Source of the DNA: an uncultured Pedobacter sp.
GTDB lineage: Bacteria; Bacteroidota; Bacteroidia; Sphingobacteriales; Sphingobacteriaceae
Reading direction: 5' to 3'
Length of the DNA: 43,409 nucleotides
NCBI RefSeq assembly: GCF_946479715.1
Contig: NZ_CAMLHF010000017.1
Coordinates: 1-43,409, forward strand
Shown: piece after piece, positions 33,506 to 43,244 of the stretch
Numbering within the stretch: the stretch's first letter is position 1
Layout: every line of letters begins with the position of its first letter
Made by a program: the position numbers and the translations under genes
The notes under the pieces: generated by a model
Database searches by the model: none
Told to the model about the DNA's origin: nothing
What the model saw: only the letters and a program-made list of their open reading frames with translations

Positions 33506-35209
33506 TTAGTTATCAATTTCTATCGCTTTAATGTTTAGTTGCAAGCGCCGTTGATCTTTCCATATATTTTCTTCCACTGTATAACAAACAGAGAAGGGTT
33601 GGTTTGGTTGCAAAAGCGATTCATACTCCGCTAACCCAAATCCAATGCTTTCAAAAATAGTGGAATTTTGTTGTTTTAAATTTAATTTTAAATGTTTTAT
33701 ACCTACAACGTAAGGTTTGCCCGTAATATATACATTATGTGAAACAAAAACCGGTGCTGTATTCAGTGGACCAAATGGGGCCATTTGCGCTATAATACGT
33801 TGAAATTTACCATCTATTTGTTGAAATTCAATTTCTGTATCAATATTTACTTCGGGGCTTAATAAATCATCGGTAATGGTTGAAGCAACGATATTTTCAA
33901 AACGATCAGAAAATAATTGAACGTTTTCTGGTTTTATAGTTAGCCCCGCGGCAAATTTATGGCCACCAAACTGAACCAAAAGGTCCTGGCAACCTAGCAA
34001 TGCTTCGTATAGATCAAATCCTGCAACGGATCTGGCTGAACCTGTAAGCAATCCATTTGAGGCAGTTAGTACAACCGTTGGCCGGTAGTATTTTTCGATC
34101 AGTCTTGATGCAACAATCCCAATTACACCCTTATTCCAGCTTTCATGATACACTACCGTTGTTTTTTTATTAACAAGGATGTCACATTCTTCAATCAAAG
34201 CAAGTGCTTCTGCCGTGATGTTCTGATCGGATGTTTTGCGGTCTATATTTTGTAAATTGATAAATAAACTCTGTTCCTGAGCCAGAGCGCTTTCTGTACA
34301 AAGTAGCATTTTAACAGCTTCAGATGCATGATCCATTCTACCTGCCGCATTTATGCGGGGGGCTAGTGTAAACACCACGTCTGTAAGTGTGTAATCCTTG
34401 CTCTTACCGGAAATTTCCATTAAGGCCTTTAACCCAATACAAGGCTTAGCGTTTAACTTAATTAAGCCGTGATATGCAAGGATTCTGTTTTCATCAATTA
34501 CAGGAACAATATCTGCCGCAATACTTACCATTACTAAGTCAATATACTGCTCATATTTTTCGGCTGGTAACTGATGTGTGTAACAATACGCCTGGGCAAG
34601 TTTAAAACCAATACCGCAACCTGCAAGCTCTTTAAAAGGGTAGGGGCAGTCGTTACGTTTTGGGTCAAGTATTGCTATTGCTCCCGGAAGTTCATCGCCA
34701 GGTAAATGGTGGTCGCAAATAATAAAATCTATATTTAAGCCATTAGCGTAAGCAATTTTGTCGTTAGATTTTATTCCGCAATCAAGAGCAATGATTAAAG
34801 TAAAACCATTTTTTGCAGCATAGTCAATTCCAGCTGTTGAAATGCCATAGCCTTCTTTATGCCTATCGGGAATATAATATTCAATGTCTGATGTAAATTG
34901 ACTAAAGAAACTGAATGCAAGCGCAACTGATGTTGTGCCATCTACATCATAGTCCCCATATATTAAAATCTTTTCTCTTCTGGCGATGGCCGTATCAATT
35001 CGTGCGATGGCTTTATCCATATCCTTCATCAAAAAAGGATCATGTAAATGAGACATCTGTGGTCTAAAATAATCACGTGCACTATCAAAGGAAGAAATGC
35101 CCCTTTGAACTAATATTTGTGCTAAGCTATTGTCTATGTTTAATTGTTGTGCAAGCAAATCTATTGTTTCTGTATTGCCCTTTGCGGCCTGCACCCATCT
35201 TTTTTTCAT
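33506..35209 (-). CDS. recJ: single-stranded-DNA-specific exonuclease RecJ
   Basis: RecJ is the 5'-3' single-strand exonuclease of recombination and mismatch repair. The 567-residue protein has the DHH phosphoesterase motifs: YGDYDVDGTTSVA (about 83-95), DCGIKSNDK, FIICDHHLPGDELPGAIAIL with the DHH triad, GCGIGFKLAQ, and APRINAAGRMDHASEAVKML. The DHHA1 region follows with GVIGIVASRLIEKYYRPTVV and FGGHKFAAGLTI. The C-terminal OB-fold-like part is also present. The length is standard for the family. It is the first gene of the recJ-lptB-GH3 operon. Confidence 0.96.
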   Translation of the reverse strand: MKKRWVQAAKGNTETIDLLAQQLNIDNSLAQILVQRGISSFDSARDYFRPQMSHLHDPFLMKDMDKAIARIDTAIARREKILIYGDYDVDGTTSVALAFSFFSQFTSDIEYYIPDRHKEGYGISTAGIDYAAKNGFTLIIALDCGIKSNDKIAYANGLNIDFIICDHHLPGDELPGAIAILDPKRNDCPYPFKELAGCGIGFKLAQAYCYTHQLPAEKYEQYIDLVMVSIAADIVPVIDENRILAYHGLIKLNAKPCIGLKALMEISGKSKDYTLTDVVFTLAPRINAAGRMDHASEAVKMLLCTESALAQEQSLFINLQNIDRKTSDQNITAEALALIEECDILVNKKTTVVYHESWNKGVIGIVASRLIEKYYRPTVVLTASNGLLTGSARSVAGFDLYEALLGCQDLLVQFGGHKFAAGLTIKPENVQLFSDRFENIVASTITDDLLSPEVNIDTEIEFQQIDGKFQRIIAQMAPFGPLNTAPVFVSHNVYITGKPYVVGIKHLKLNLKQQNSTIFESIGFGLAEYESLLQPNQPFSVCYTVEENIWKDQRRLQLNIKAIEIDN

Positions 35210-35295
35210 CTAATATCTGTCTTCTTTTTCTCTGCGAAGCTCGCATAAACTTCTGTTTATTTTATTGCCAGCATGTTAACTTCATGGAGGTTCCC

Positions 35296-35304
35296 TATCT
35301 TTGC
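35296..35304 (+). promoter_or_regulatory. -7 promoter box of the MBL-fold gene
   Basis: TATCTTTGC matches TAnnTTTGC exactly and lies 52 bases ahead of the proposed TTG start codon. The -33 element is not distinct. Confidence 0.5.
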
Positions 35305-35356
35305 AATGATATTGTTGTAAATATATCATTTAATTTTCTTACTAATAACTAAGCCA

Positions 35357-36124
35357 TTGCAAGTTTTCACTTTATACGAAGGATCTTATTCTGTAGACGC
35401 TACTAAAAAATTTATACCTTTTAATGCCGAGAAAGATAATCCAAAAGATCGCCCCGCCTCTCTTTTTATTCACGTACAGCCCTTTTTAGTTAAGCTGAAA
35501 AATAGCCTTGTTTTGTTCGATACAGGCTTAGGATATAGTGATGAGGATGGGCAGTTGATTTTGCATAAAAATATCAGGAAGGCTGGTTTTGATCCTGAGG
35601 ATGTAGATATGGTTTTAATGTCTCATTTGCATTTTGATCACTCAGGAGGTATGGTTCATAACAAGCTAGATGGCACTGTGGAATTAAGCTTTCCGCATGC
35701 AACGTATGTTATTCAACATGGAGAGTGGGAGAATGCCTTTACAAATACTTCTTCATCTTATAAAACTGAAATATTTGAATTTTTACAACGTAACGCACAG
35801 CTGAAATTTGTTGAAAACTCTGGCCAGCTAACGGATGAAATCAGTTATGAACTAACAGGGGCACACTGTCCATTTCATCAGGTATTTTTATTGGACGATG
35901 GTGTAGATAAAGTGTTTTTTGGTGGTGATGTATTGCCGGAACCTGAAGAGCTTTTAAGGAAGTTTATTGCCAAGTATGATTTTGATGGCCGAAAGGCAAT
36001 GGAATTAAGAGAAGAGTTTGGTAAAAAAGCCGCAGAGGAGAATTGGAATTGTCTTTTTTATCATGCAAAGAGTAAAGCTACCGGTTATATAACTTATACC
36101 GATGGGCAGTTTAAAATAAACTAA
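35357..36124 (+). CDS. MBL-fold metallo-hydrolase (TTG start)
   Basis: The 255-residue protein has the metallo-beta-lactamase motif SHLHFDHSGG (about residues 94-103). The further metal ligands lie in GAHCPFHQVFLLDDGVDKVF, FFGGDVLPEP and LFYHAKSKATGY. The opening QVFTLYEGSYSVDATKKFIP looks like the true N-terminus, and no ATG precedes it in frame nearby, so the TTG at 35357 is taken as start. The fold serves lactonases, phosphodiesterases and others; the substrate is unknown. Its stop overlaps the stop of the convergent response regulator gene by four bases. Confidence 0.9.
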   Translation: MQVFTLYEGSYSVDATKKFIPFNAEKDNPKDRPASLFIHVQPFLVKLKNSLVLFDTGLGYSDEDGQLILHKNIRKAGFDPEDVDMVLMSHLHFDHSGGMVHNKLDGTVELSFPHATYVIQHGEWENAFTNTSSSYKTEIFEFLQRNAQLKFVENSGQLTDEISYELTGAHCPFHQVFLLDDGVDKVFFGGDVLPEPEELLRKFIAKYDFDGRKAMELREEFGKKAAEENWNCLFYHAKSKATGYITYTDGQFKIN

Positions 36125-36525
36125 GGAGTAACTAACTGTAAAAGCTCTTTGAGCCTTTCGATAGTTAATGGTTTAGAAATAAATCCATTAACAGCTTTGA
36201 AACCCTTAGCTTTCTCGATGTCATACTCATAAACAGATGAAGAGAGCATATACAAGAAAACCTTTTGGCGCTGGATATTAAGTTTTTCATAGACTCCCAG
36301 AAATTCCCAACCATTAAGAACAGGCATATTGATGTCTACCAAAATAATGTGTGGAAAAATTTCTACATTATTAGCGATGCTGGATAAATAATCTACAGCT
36401 AATTGGCCATTACTTTTCGAAATCATATCTACCTCATAGCCTGTTTTTTCTATCACTTTTTTTATGATAAATATATTGATGTCATCATCATCAATAACAA
36501 GCATATTGATTCTAAAGTTTGCCAT
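36121..36525 (-). CDS. stand-alone response regulator (receiver domain only)
   Basis: The 134-residue protein is a single CheY-like receiver. The acidic pocket is in LVIDDDDINIFIIKK, the phosphorylation aspartate is in HIILVDINMPVLNGWEF, the switch serine region is LYMLSSSVYEYD, and the conserved lysine is in FISKPL. There is no output domain, so it acts by protein contact, or as a phosphorelay shuttle, with a histidine kinase encoded elsewhere. An unusual inverted repeat sits on its promoter (36557-36585). It is convergent with the MBL-fold gene. Confidence 0.94.
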   Translation of the reverse strand: MANFRINMLVIDDDDINIFIIKKVIEKTGYEVDMISKSNGQLAVDYLSSIANNVEIFPHIILVDINMPVLNGWEFLGVYEKLNIQRQKVFLYMLSSSVYEYDIEKAKGFKAVNGFISKPLTIERLKELLQLVTP

Positions 36526-36556
36526 AAATTTCGTAGAGCGCGGAAAATGTTAAATC

Positions 36557-36585
36557 CAAAATTAAAACATATTTGAATGTTTTAA
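36557..36585 (-). promoter_or_regulatory. response regulator promoter with 9-bp inverted repeat
   Basis: On the minus strand TAATTTTG (36564-36557) matches the -7 consensus. TTAAAACAT (36562-36570) and ATGTTTTAA (36577-36585) are exact reverse complements with a six-base spacer, filling the place between the -7 and -33 positions. This is where a repressor or activator dimer would be expected to bind. Confidence 0.45.
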
Positions 36586-36603
36586 CATGTATATATATTA
36601 AGC

Positions 36604-36638
36604 AAAAAAAAAGCCATTAAATGAATAATGGCCTTTTT
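36604..36638 (-). terminator. terminator of the yceI-like gene
   Basis: GCCATTA (36613-36619) pairs with TAATGGC (36626-36632). A and T tracts on both sides extend the stem with one bulge. It lies 14 bases past the YceI-like stop on the minus strand and ends in a run of T in that direction. Confidence 0.8.
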
Positions 36639-36651
36639 AATCCGTATTTTT

Positions 36652-37245
36652 TTATTTTTTAGCTACAAGCTTGATAGCTAGCTCAAAATCATCATAGATC
36701 ATTTTATCGCCAACATCAGGGAACATCCCTTTTGATCTAAATTTAATACCAAACTTGGTTCTGTCCACAGTAACTTTTTCAGCGGTAGCGGTTACAGACC
36801 CGTCAGCGTTCCAGGCAATAGTTGCAGGGAAAGTGATAGAATTTGTGATCCCTTTAATGGTAAGATTTCCTGTTACATTTGCGGTGTTAGCTCCTGTATT
36901 TGCAATCTTTTTAATTACAAAAGCAGAGGTTGCAAATTTATCAACTCCAAAAAAGTCATCTGCCTTTAAATGGCCCTCTAACTTCTCACTTTTGTCGGCA
37001 TCTTTAATCGTTGCCATATTTATAGTGAAATTACCACCTGCCAGTTTTTTATCATTGAAAATTAAACTTCCTGACTGAAGATCGATAGTTCCATTGTGGC
37101 TGCCTGTAAGTTTTTTGCCAACCCATGTTAGTGATGATTTCTCAACGTCCACCTTATAGGTAGTTGCCTTAAACACAGGGGCAATAAATGCAGAAGAGAC
37201 AAATACTATTAGAAGTAATGCCAGCGAAGTGATTTTTAATTTCAT
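36652..37245 (-). CDS. YceI family periplasmic lipid-binding protein
   Basis: The ATG at 37243-37245 gives 197 residues starting MKLKITSLALLLIVFVSSAF, a clear signal peptide. The longer frame upstream runs into the promoter. The mature part shows the YceI lipocalin-like pattern: YKVDVEKSSLTWVGKKLTGS at the start, KLEGHLKADDFFGVDKFATS in the middle, GNLTIKGITNSITFPATI, and KVTVDRTKFGIKFRSKG toward the end. Family members bind long polyisoprenoid or similar chains in the periplasm. A 13-bp perfect inverted repeat covers its promoter, so it is probably under tight control. Confidence 0.94.
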   Translation of the reverse strand: MKLKITSLALLLIVFVSSAFIAPVFKATTYKVDVEKSSLTWVGKKLTGSHNGTIDLQSGSLIFNDKKLAGGNFTINMATIKDADKSEKLEGHLKADDFFGVDKFATSAFVIKKIANTGANTANVTGNLTIKGITNSITFPATIAWNADGSVTATAEKVTVDRTKFGIKFRSKGMFPDVGDKMIYDDFELAIKLVAKK

Positions 37246-37288
37246 TGTATTCTTATTTAATTTTTTAATACTAAGGTCTGTTTTAGAC

Positions 37289-37322
37289 TTTTGATACATT
37301 TTATAAGGCAAATGTATCAAAA
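37289..37322 (-). promoter_or_regulatory. yceI-like gene promoter inside a 13-bp perfect inverted repeat
   Basis: TTTTGATACATTT (37289-37301) and AAATGTATCAAAA (37310-37322) are exact reverse complements with an eight-base spacer. On the minus strand the second arm contains TACATTTGC (37316-37308), an exact -7 box. The symmetry therefore covers the -7 region and the expected start of transcription, 44 bases ahead of the ATG. Operator function is inferred; a 5' hairpin is the other reading. Confidence 0.6.
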
Positions 37323-37356
37323 GGTTTCACCGCCTAAATTGACCTATGATAAGTTT

Positions 37357-40233
37357 TTAAGCTAGGTCTTCTGCGTAGCTTTCAATTGGCGGACAAGCAC
37401 AAACCAATGATCTGTCGCCAAATGAATCATTTACTCTTCCAACCGATGGCCAGAATTTGTAAGCGGCTACATAAGGTAGCGGGAAGGCTGCGGTTTGTCT
37501 GCTATAGCCATGATTCCATTCATTACCGGTTACTACAGCTGCAGTATGCGGAGCATTTTTTAGCGGGTTATCAGTTTTATCAAGCTCGCCGGTTTCAACG
37601 GCAGTTATTTCATTTCTGATGGCAATTAAAGCATCACAGAAACGATCTAACTCATGTTTAGGCTCACTTTCTGTTGGTTCAACCATTAATGTTCCCGCTA
37701 CTGGGAAAGATACAGTAGGAGCATGAAATCCATAATCCATCAAACGTTTTGCAATGTCAACAACCTCAATACCGAAGTTTTTAAATCCTCTGCAATCTAA
37801 GATCATTTCGTGTGCACAACGGCCATTAGCACCTGAGTAAAGTACAGGGTAATGTTGTTCTAAACGGGCCTTCATGTAATTGGCATTCAGTATTGCATAT
37901 TTTGTAGCATTGGTTAATCCTTCGCCACCCATCATTGCTATATAAGCATGAGATATGATCAAAATTGAAGCAGAACCCCATGGTGCCGAAGAAACTGCAT
38001 GAATAGATTTATCATTATTGATGTCTACCACAGCATGTCCTGGTAAATAAGGAACAAGATGTTTTGCAACGCCAATCGGACCCATACCAGGGCCACCACC
38101 ACCGTGAGGAATACAGAATGTTTTATGCAGGTTAAGGTGACAAACATCGGCACCAATATTTGCAGGGCTGGTTAAACCAACCTGAGCATTCATGTTGGCT
38201 CCATCCATGTAAACCTGACCACCATTTTCGTGGATGATGTTACAAATATCTACTATGCTTTCTTCAAATACACCGTGTGTAGAAGGATAGGTTACCATCA
38301 AACACGAAAGATTGGCAGCGTGTTCAATAGCTTTAGCCTTTAAATCCTCCACATCAATATTTCCGTTTTCTAATGATTTTACAACCACAATCTTCATTCC
38401 GGCCATTGCCGCAGAAGCCGGGTTAGTTCCATGAGCAGACGAAGGAATTAAAGCGATATTACGATGAGCATCGCCACGATCCTGATGATAAGCTCTGATT
38501 ACCATTAAACCTGCATACTCACCTTGAGCACCAGCGTTTGGCTGTAAACTCATAGCTGCAAAACCGGTAATTTCACTTAACCACCTGTCTAGCTCATTAA
38601 ATACAGTATAGTATCCAGCTACCTGATCAGCAGGAGCAAAAGGATGTACTTTGCCAAATTCAGGCCATGTAACCGGAATCATTTCAGTTGTTGCATTTAG
38701 CTTCATTGTACATGAACCCAAGGCAATCATCGAATGACAAAGAGAAAGATCTTTAGTTTCTAATGATTTTATATAACGCAACATTTCGTGCTCAGAATGA
38801 TGCGCATTAAATACCGGATGGGTTAAATAGGCAGATGTACGTTGTAAATTTGAAGGAATTACGGTTTCAACGTTTTCATCAGCCAGCTCAACAGCATCAG
38901 CAGCAATTGCTTTTACTTTTGAGAATATTTTTGTTAATAGCTTTATATCTTCAACTGAGGTAGTTTCATCAAGAGCGATGGTAACTACACTGCCTTTATA
39001 GTTAAGGTTGATCTCATTGTCGATGCATTCTCTGTGGATAGAATCAACTAAATCGCCAAGGTCTAACTGAATAGTATCGAAATAAGCTTTATTTAACTGC
39101 TTGTAGCCTATTTTTTCCAGTGATTTAGCTAATGTAATTGCCAGGCCATGTGTACGCTCTGCAATAAGCTTTAATCCTTTAGGACCATGATAAACAGCAT
39201 AAAAACCGGCCATAATAGCCAATAGCGCCTGTGCAGTACAAATGTTAGAAGTAGCCTTATCTCTGCGGATATGTTGCTCTCTTGTTTGCAAAGCCATGCG
39301 TAATGCATAGTTATTATTGCTATCGATGGTTACACCAATAATACGTCCTGGAATGGAACGTTTGTATTCATCTTTGGTTGCAAAGAACGCTGCATGAGGT
39401 CCGCCAAATCCCATTGGTACACCAAAACGTTGTGTTGTTCCAACTACAACATCAGCTCCCCACTCTCCCGGAGGAGTTAGCAGCGTTAAGCTAAGTAAGT
39501 CGGCAACAACTGTAACTTTAACATTCTTTTCATGTGCTTTTTGAGCAAAACCAGTATAATCAAATACCTCACCGTTACCGGCAGGATATTGGATAATTGC
39601 TCCAAAGAACTCTTCATTTAACTCAAACGACTCATGAGCCCCAATTACCAATTCAATTCCAAAAGGATTTGCACGGGTTTTTAAGATGTCGATTGTTTGA
39701 GGAAATAATAATTCAGAAACAAAGAATTTAGTTGCCTGCTGATTTTTGCGCAGGCTATATTGCATAAACATGGCCTCAGCAGCAGCAGTACCTTCGTCAA
39801 GAAGTGATGCGTTTGCTATTTCCATACCGGTAAGGTCAATAACCATCGTCTGGAAATTCAACAAAGCCTGTAAACGACCTTGTGCAATTTCAGCCTGGTA
39901 AGGAGTGTATTGAGTATACCATCCCGGGTTTTCCATTACGTTACGTAAAATTACTCCGGGAGTTAAAGTATCATAATATCCCTGACCGATATATGATTTG
40001 AAAACTTTGTTTAAAGAAGCAGTTTGTCTTAAGCTGCTCAGGTAATCTGTTTCAGATTTTGCTTTTGGCAAATTTAACGGTTGTTTCAATCTGATCTTTT
40101 GTGGAACAGTTTGTTCTATTAATTCGTCAACAGAACCAACGCCAAGCGTGGTTAGCATTGCGTTTGTGTCATCTGTATTAGGCGCAATGTGGCGGTCTTT
40201 AAAGTCTTCTTGGTAATGAATGTTTAAGCTCAT
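37357..40233 (-). CDS. gcvP: glycine dehydrogenase (decarboxylating), P protein of the glycine cleavage system
   Basis: The P protein decarboxylates glycine with pyridoxal phosphate and passes the aminomethyl group to the H protein. The ATG at 40231-40233 gives 958 residues ([20 protein letters not shown]). It is the fused one-chain form, with an N-terminal half ([20 protein letters not shown]) and a C-terminal half carrying [20 protein letters not shown] and the cofactor lysine in [20 protein letters not shown] near residue 700. [14 protein letters not shown] and [13 protein letters not shown] end the chain. It has its own promoter at the end of the lipoprotein gene. The T and H protein genes are not in the window. 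Confidence 0.97.
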   Translation of the reverse strand: MSLNIHYQEDFKDRHIAPNTDDTNAMLTTLGVGSVDELIEQTVPQKIRLKQPLNLPKAKSETDYLSSLRQTASLNKVFKSYIGQGYYDTLTPGVILRNVMENPGWYTQYTPYQAEIAQGRLQALLNFQTMVIDLTGMEIANASLLDEGTAAAEAMFMQYSLRKNQQATKFFVSELLFPQTIDILKTRANPFGIELVIGAHESFELNEEFFGAIIQYPAGNGEVFDYTGFAQKAHEKNVKVTVVADLLSLTLLTPPGEWGADVVVGTTQRFGVPMGFGGPHAAFFATKDEYKRSIPGRIIGVTIDSNNNYALRMALQTREQHIRRDKATSNICTAQALLAIMAGFYAVYHGPKGLKLIAERTHGLAITLAKSLEKIGYKQLNKAYFDTIQLDLGDLVDSIHRECIDNEINLNYKGSVVTIALDETTSVEDIKLLTKIFSKVKAIAADAVELADENVETVIPSNLQRTSAYLTHPVFNAHHSEHEMLRYIKSLETKDLSLCHSMIALGSCTMKLNATTEMIPVTWPEFGKVHPFAPADQVAGYYTVFNELDRWLSEITGFAAMSLQPNAGAQGEYAGLMVIRAYHQDRGDAHRNIALIPSSAHGTNPASAAMAGMKIVVVKSLENGNIDVEDLKAKAIEHAANLSCLMVTYPSTHGVFEESIVDICNIIHENGGQVYMDGANMNAQVGLTSPANIGADVCHLNLHKTFCIPHGGGGPGMGPIGVAKHLVPYLPGHAVVDINNDKSIHAVSSAPWGSASILIISHAYIAMMGGEGLTNATKYAILNANYMKARLEQHYPVLYSGANGRCAHEMILDCRGFKNFGIEVVDIAKRLMDYGFHAPTVSFPVAGTLMVEPTESEPKHELDRFCDALIAIRNEITAVETGELDKTDNPLKNAPHTAAVVTGNEWNHGYSRQTAAFPLPYVAAYKFWPSVGRVNDSFGDRSLVCACPPIESYAEDLA

Positions 40234-40256
40234 GTATTCTTTGAATAAAAAGTTGC

Positions 40257-40265
40257 GCAAAGGTA
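40257..40265 (-). promoter_or_regulatory. -7 promoter box of gcvP
   Basis: On the minus strand TACCTTTGC (40265-40257) matches TAnnTTTGC exactly, 23 bases ahead of the gcvP ATG. It excludes the longer in-frame TTG start at 40260, which would lie within the box. The leader is very short, so there is no room for a glycine riboswitch. Confidence 0.6.
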
Positions 40266-40281
40266 ATAAAAAAATAGCCTT

Positions 40282-40851
40282 TTAACCACCAACTAATATC
40301 CAGCCTACTTCTTTCTTAAGCTTCAACTTATAAGTTTTGGTAATGAAGTTGCTACCAACGTTTTTATCTTTAAAGAATATCGAGAAATCTGTCATTTCTT
40401 TTTTGAGTGAGACCGTAACACGAGCTATTTTTGAGTCGCCTTTTATAAGCGTAATTGGTTTCTCGTCATCAAGCACATAATTAACGGCCCTTACAGTAGC
40501 ACTATGTGTATCGTGTTTAATAATGTAAGGTTTTGATTTATCTGTTAGTGTAATTAAATAGAAGTATACACTGTCTTTAGATAAGAATTTCTTTTTTTGA
40601 TTCTGAAGTTCCATTTCAACAAGTCCTTTTTCTTCCAAAGCCTTATACTTTTTCAGCTCCAGTTGATCGTTTTTACTTCTGAACTTAATTTCTCCAATAT
40701 TTATTTTAGTGCTCTCATACTCTGGGTTTGCTTTAAGATGCGCCGATATTACATCTTCGGCTGTACCTTCGTCTAAATTACCACCGCTTTTACAAGATGA
40801 TATAAAGAAAATCAATGTTGCTGCAATAGCTAATAACGTGAAGTTTTTCAT
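40282..40851 (-). CDS. hypothetical lipoprotein
   Basis: I do not recognise a family for this 189-residue protein. It has a lipoprotein signal with lipobox FISSC (Cys20). A mostly beta-strand, lysine-rich sequence follows, including STKINIGEIKFRSKNDQLEL, KKYKALEEKGLVEMELQNQK and SIFFKDKNVGSNFITKTYKL, and it ends KKEVGWILVGG. The pattern recalls small periplasmic lipoproteins common in Sphingobacteriaceae. It lies 17 bases after pdxJ on the same strand and 48 bases before gcvP, so cotranscription with pdxJ is likely. Confidence 0.85.
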   Translation of the reverse strand: MKNFTLLAIAATLIFFISSCKSGGNLDEGTAEDVISAHLKANPEYESTKINIGEIKFRSKNDQLELKKYKALEEKGLVEMELQNQKKKFLSKDSVYFYLITLTDKSKPYIIKHDTHSATVRAVNYVLDDEKPITLIKGDSKIARVTVSLKKEMTDFSIFFKDKNVGSNFITKTYKLKLKKEVGWILVGG

Positions 40852-40868
40852 AGTGTGAGCATTGTAGA

Positions 40869-41588
40869 TTAATGTTTCAATTGCTTTAGATATAATTGAA
40901 TGGTGTTTTCTAAACCTAAATAAAGTGCATCGCTGATTAATGCGTGGCCAATACTAACCTCTAGTAATCCGGGGATGCTTTCAGCAAAATATTTTAGGTT
41001 GTGTAAGTCTAAATCGTGTCCTGCATTAATTCCAAGACCTATCTCATTGGCTTTATGTGCAGCGGCAACGTATGGTAAAATGGCCTTCTCTCTGTTGTCG
41101 TAATAATTGTGAGCATAAGCCTCAGTGTAAAGTTCAATTCTGTCGGTCCCACTTTCAGCAGCCGCCTCTACCATTTCTACTACGGGATCTACAAAGATTG
41201 AAACACGGATTCCGGCAGATTTAAATAGAGAAACCATTTCTTGCAAGTACTCTTTATGTTTAATAGTATCCCATCCATGATTGGAAGTAATTTGGCCTTC
41301 GGCATCAGGAACAAGGGTTACCTGAGCCGGTTTATTGGCTAAAACCAGGTCAACGAATTTTTGCTCTCTGCAATTACCCTCTATATTAAATTCTGTGGCT
41401 ATTGTTGCTTTCAAATCAAAAACATCCTGATATCTGATATGTCTTTCATCAGGTCTTGGGTGTACTGTTATCCCTTCCGATCCAAAGCGTTCACAATCCA
41501 ATGCTACTTTAACCAGGTCCGGGTTGTTTCCTCCACGACTATTACGGAGGGTTGCTATTTTATTGATGTTTACTGAAAGTTTCGTCAT
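40869..41588 (-). CDS. pdxJ: pyridoxine 5'-phosphate synthase
   Basis: PdxJ condenses 1-deoxyxylulose 5-phosphate with 3-amino-2-oxopropyl phosphate in DXP-dependent vitamin B6 synthesis. The ATG at 41586-41588 gives 239 residues starting [20 protein letters not shown], the normal family N-terminus; the longer frame upstream runs into the mscS-like gene. Other landmarks are [18 protein letters not shown] (active-site histidine and arginines), [48 protein letters not shown] and [16 protein letters not shown]. Its product becomes the cofactor that GcvP, encoded nearby, needs. The functional link is attractive, but both enzymes are housekeeping. Confidence 0.97.
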   Translation of the reverse strand: MTKLSVNINKIATLRNSRGGNNPDLVKVALDCERFGSEGITVHPRPDERHIRYQDVFDLKATIATEFNIEGNCREQKFVDLVLANKPAQVTLVPDAEGQITSNHGWDTIKHKEYLQEMVSLFKSAGIRVSIFVDPVVEMVEAAAESGTDRIELYTEAYAHNYYDNREKAILPYVAAAHKANEIGLGINAGHDLDLHNLKYFAESIPGLLEVSIGHALISDALYLGLENTIQLYLKQLKH

Positions 41589-41664
41589 GTTATCCCAAAA
41601 TATAAATATGCAAGTAAAGGTAAAAAATTTCTGTATTTTGCTATCAGTTATAATCATTCGATAT

Positions 41665-43233
41665 ATGTCATTAAAACTGATACTCTCATTTGTCGCTTTT
41701 TGTTTTATTCAGCATGTTGTTTACGCACAAAAGGATACAGTTGTGTTTAAAGGATACCCTGTAATTGCACATGCTGACACACTTTTTCATATTAAAAATA
41801 AGCTTGGTTCATTGTCTGCACCCGAAAGGGCAGAAAGAACTTCTTCCAAAGTGGTGGCCCTATCTGACGACCTTCTTTTTGTGCCCGATTCTTTAGTCAC
41901 AGTTGATGATTCTACTCTTGTGGGCATTGTTTATAAAGGTGATATTTTATTGAGTTTATCAAAAGCTGATGCAGATTCCGTGAATATGGATAAAGAGGTT
42001 ATGGCTAAAGCTTATCAGGAGATTATTATAAATAGCATCAATAATTACAGGAAAGAAACCAACGTCTCAGAATTGTTAAAGCGAGCGGGATTGGGCTTAC
42101 TGATCATTATTGTATTAGGTGTATGCATATTTTTTCTCAATAAATACTCAAATAGATTTAATAGCTGGCTGAGTTTCAAATTGCATGAAAGAATTGGGCA
42201 CATCAAGATTAAAGATTATGAACTGATCGATAGAAGAAGGGAGCTGATACTAATCAGCAAGTTTCTGAATCTCATTAAAATCTTTGTAATCCTTTTGCTG
42301 GTTTACCTAACTCTCCCTGTTATTTTTAGGTTATTTCCATGGACAAAGCCTTGGAGCGACAGCTTGATTGGCTTTGTGTTAAATCCTTTAAAAAATATAT
42401 TTGGTGCTTTAATTGATTTTGTTCCAAACCTGATTACTATTGCGGTAATAGTTATAGTGTTCCATTATGTGAAAAAGGCAATTAAATTTTTAGCGTATGA
42501 GGTTGAGACCGAAAGGCTAAAGGTTAGTGGTTTTTATCCCGACTGGGCAAAACCCACATTTAACATTGTCAAGATTTTATTGAATGCCTTTATGATAGTG
42601 ATGATTTGGCCCTATATTCCAGGGTCGGATCTGGCCATATTTAAAGGAGTATCAGTGTTTTTGGGAATTCTTATTTCCTTTGGATCTTCATCGGCCATTA
42701 GCAATGGTGTAGCGGGTATGGTAATTACATACATGCGACCTTTTAGAATTGGAGATGTAGTTAAAATTGGAGATACTACCGGAGCTGTTTTAGAGAAATC
42801 ATTATTAGTTACTCGCGTAAAAACAATCAAAAACGAAATCATCACCATCCCAAATAGCGCCATCTTAAACGGCAATACTGTTAATTATACCAGCATGTCT
42901 GTTAATGAAGGATTGATTATCCATAGCACACTTACTTTGGGCTATGATATTCCTTGGACTACAGCCCATGAACTATTGATAGGAGCTGCACTTGCAACTG
43001 AAGGCATTATTAAAGAAAAGACGCCTTTTGTTTTACAAACCAGTTTGGAGGATTGGTATGTTTCCTATCAAATCAATGCGTATATAAACGACCCAAGTAT
43101 AATGGCCGTTATTTATTCTGATCTTCACAGAAATATTCATGAGGCGTTTGACAAGGCAGGAGTAGAAATCATGTCGCCTCATTACCAGGCAATAAGAGAT
43201 GGAAATGAAAGTACAGTTCAGGCTAAAACTTAA
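41665..43233 (+). CDS. MscS family mechanosensitive ion channel
   Basis: The ATG at 41665 gives 522 residues. A longer frame from 41524 would overlap pdxJ in antisense and lacks support. A signal peptide (1 to about 21, ending HVVYAQ) is followed by a periplasmic stretch of about 110 residues. Membrane helices follow: [17 protein letters not shown], then others in the regions 190-300. The MscS pore and beta domain starts at about 325-395 ([60 protein letters not shown]). It releases solutes on osmotic downshock. A -7-like TATTTTG box (41634-41640) lies between the divergent pdxJ and this gene. Confidence 0.95.
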   Translation: MSLKLILSFVAFCFIQHVVYAQKDTVVFKGYPVIAHADTLFHIKNKLGSLSAPERAERTSSKVVALSDDLLFVPDSLVTVDDSTLVGIVYKGDILLSLSKADADSVNMDKEVMAKAYQEIIINSINNYRKETNVSELLKRAGLGLLIIIVLGVCIFFLNKYSNRFNSWLSFKLHERIGHIKIKDYELIDRRRELILISKFLNLIKIFVILLLVYLTLPVIFRLFPWTKPWSDSLIGFVLNPLKNIFGALIDFVPNLITIAVIVIVFHYVKKAIKFLAYEVETERLKVSGFYPDWAKPTFNIVKILLNAFMIVMIWPYIPGSDLAIFKGVSVFLGILISFGSSSAISNGVAGMVITYMRPFRIGDVVKIGDTTGAVLEKSLLVTRVKTIKNEIITIPNSAILNGNTVNYTSMSVNEGLIIHSTLTLGYDIPWTTAHELLIGAALATEGIIKEKTPFVLQTSLEDWYVSYQINAYINDPSIMAVIYSDLHRNIHEAFDKAGVEIMSPHYQAIRDGNESTVQAKT

Positions 43234-43244
43234 ATGAAATAGAT

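Noticed and set aside
37386..37619. Open frame on the plus strand inside gcvP
   Set aside because: It is a shadow of the strongly supported gcvP coding sequence, with no promoter and no recognisable protein. The same holds for other frames antisense to long genes, for example 2676-2936, 9077-9331 and 36755-37078.
40234..40281. Glycine riboswitch ahead of gcvP
   Set aside because: The promoter -7 box is only about 25 bases before the start codon, so there is no room for a riboswitch.
41524..41664. N-terminal extension of the mscS-like gene overlapping pdxJ
   Set aside because: The extension starts at a TTG inside pdxJ in antisense, and the signal peptide begins at the ATG at 41665.
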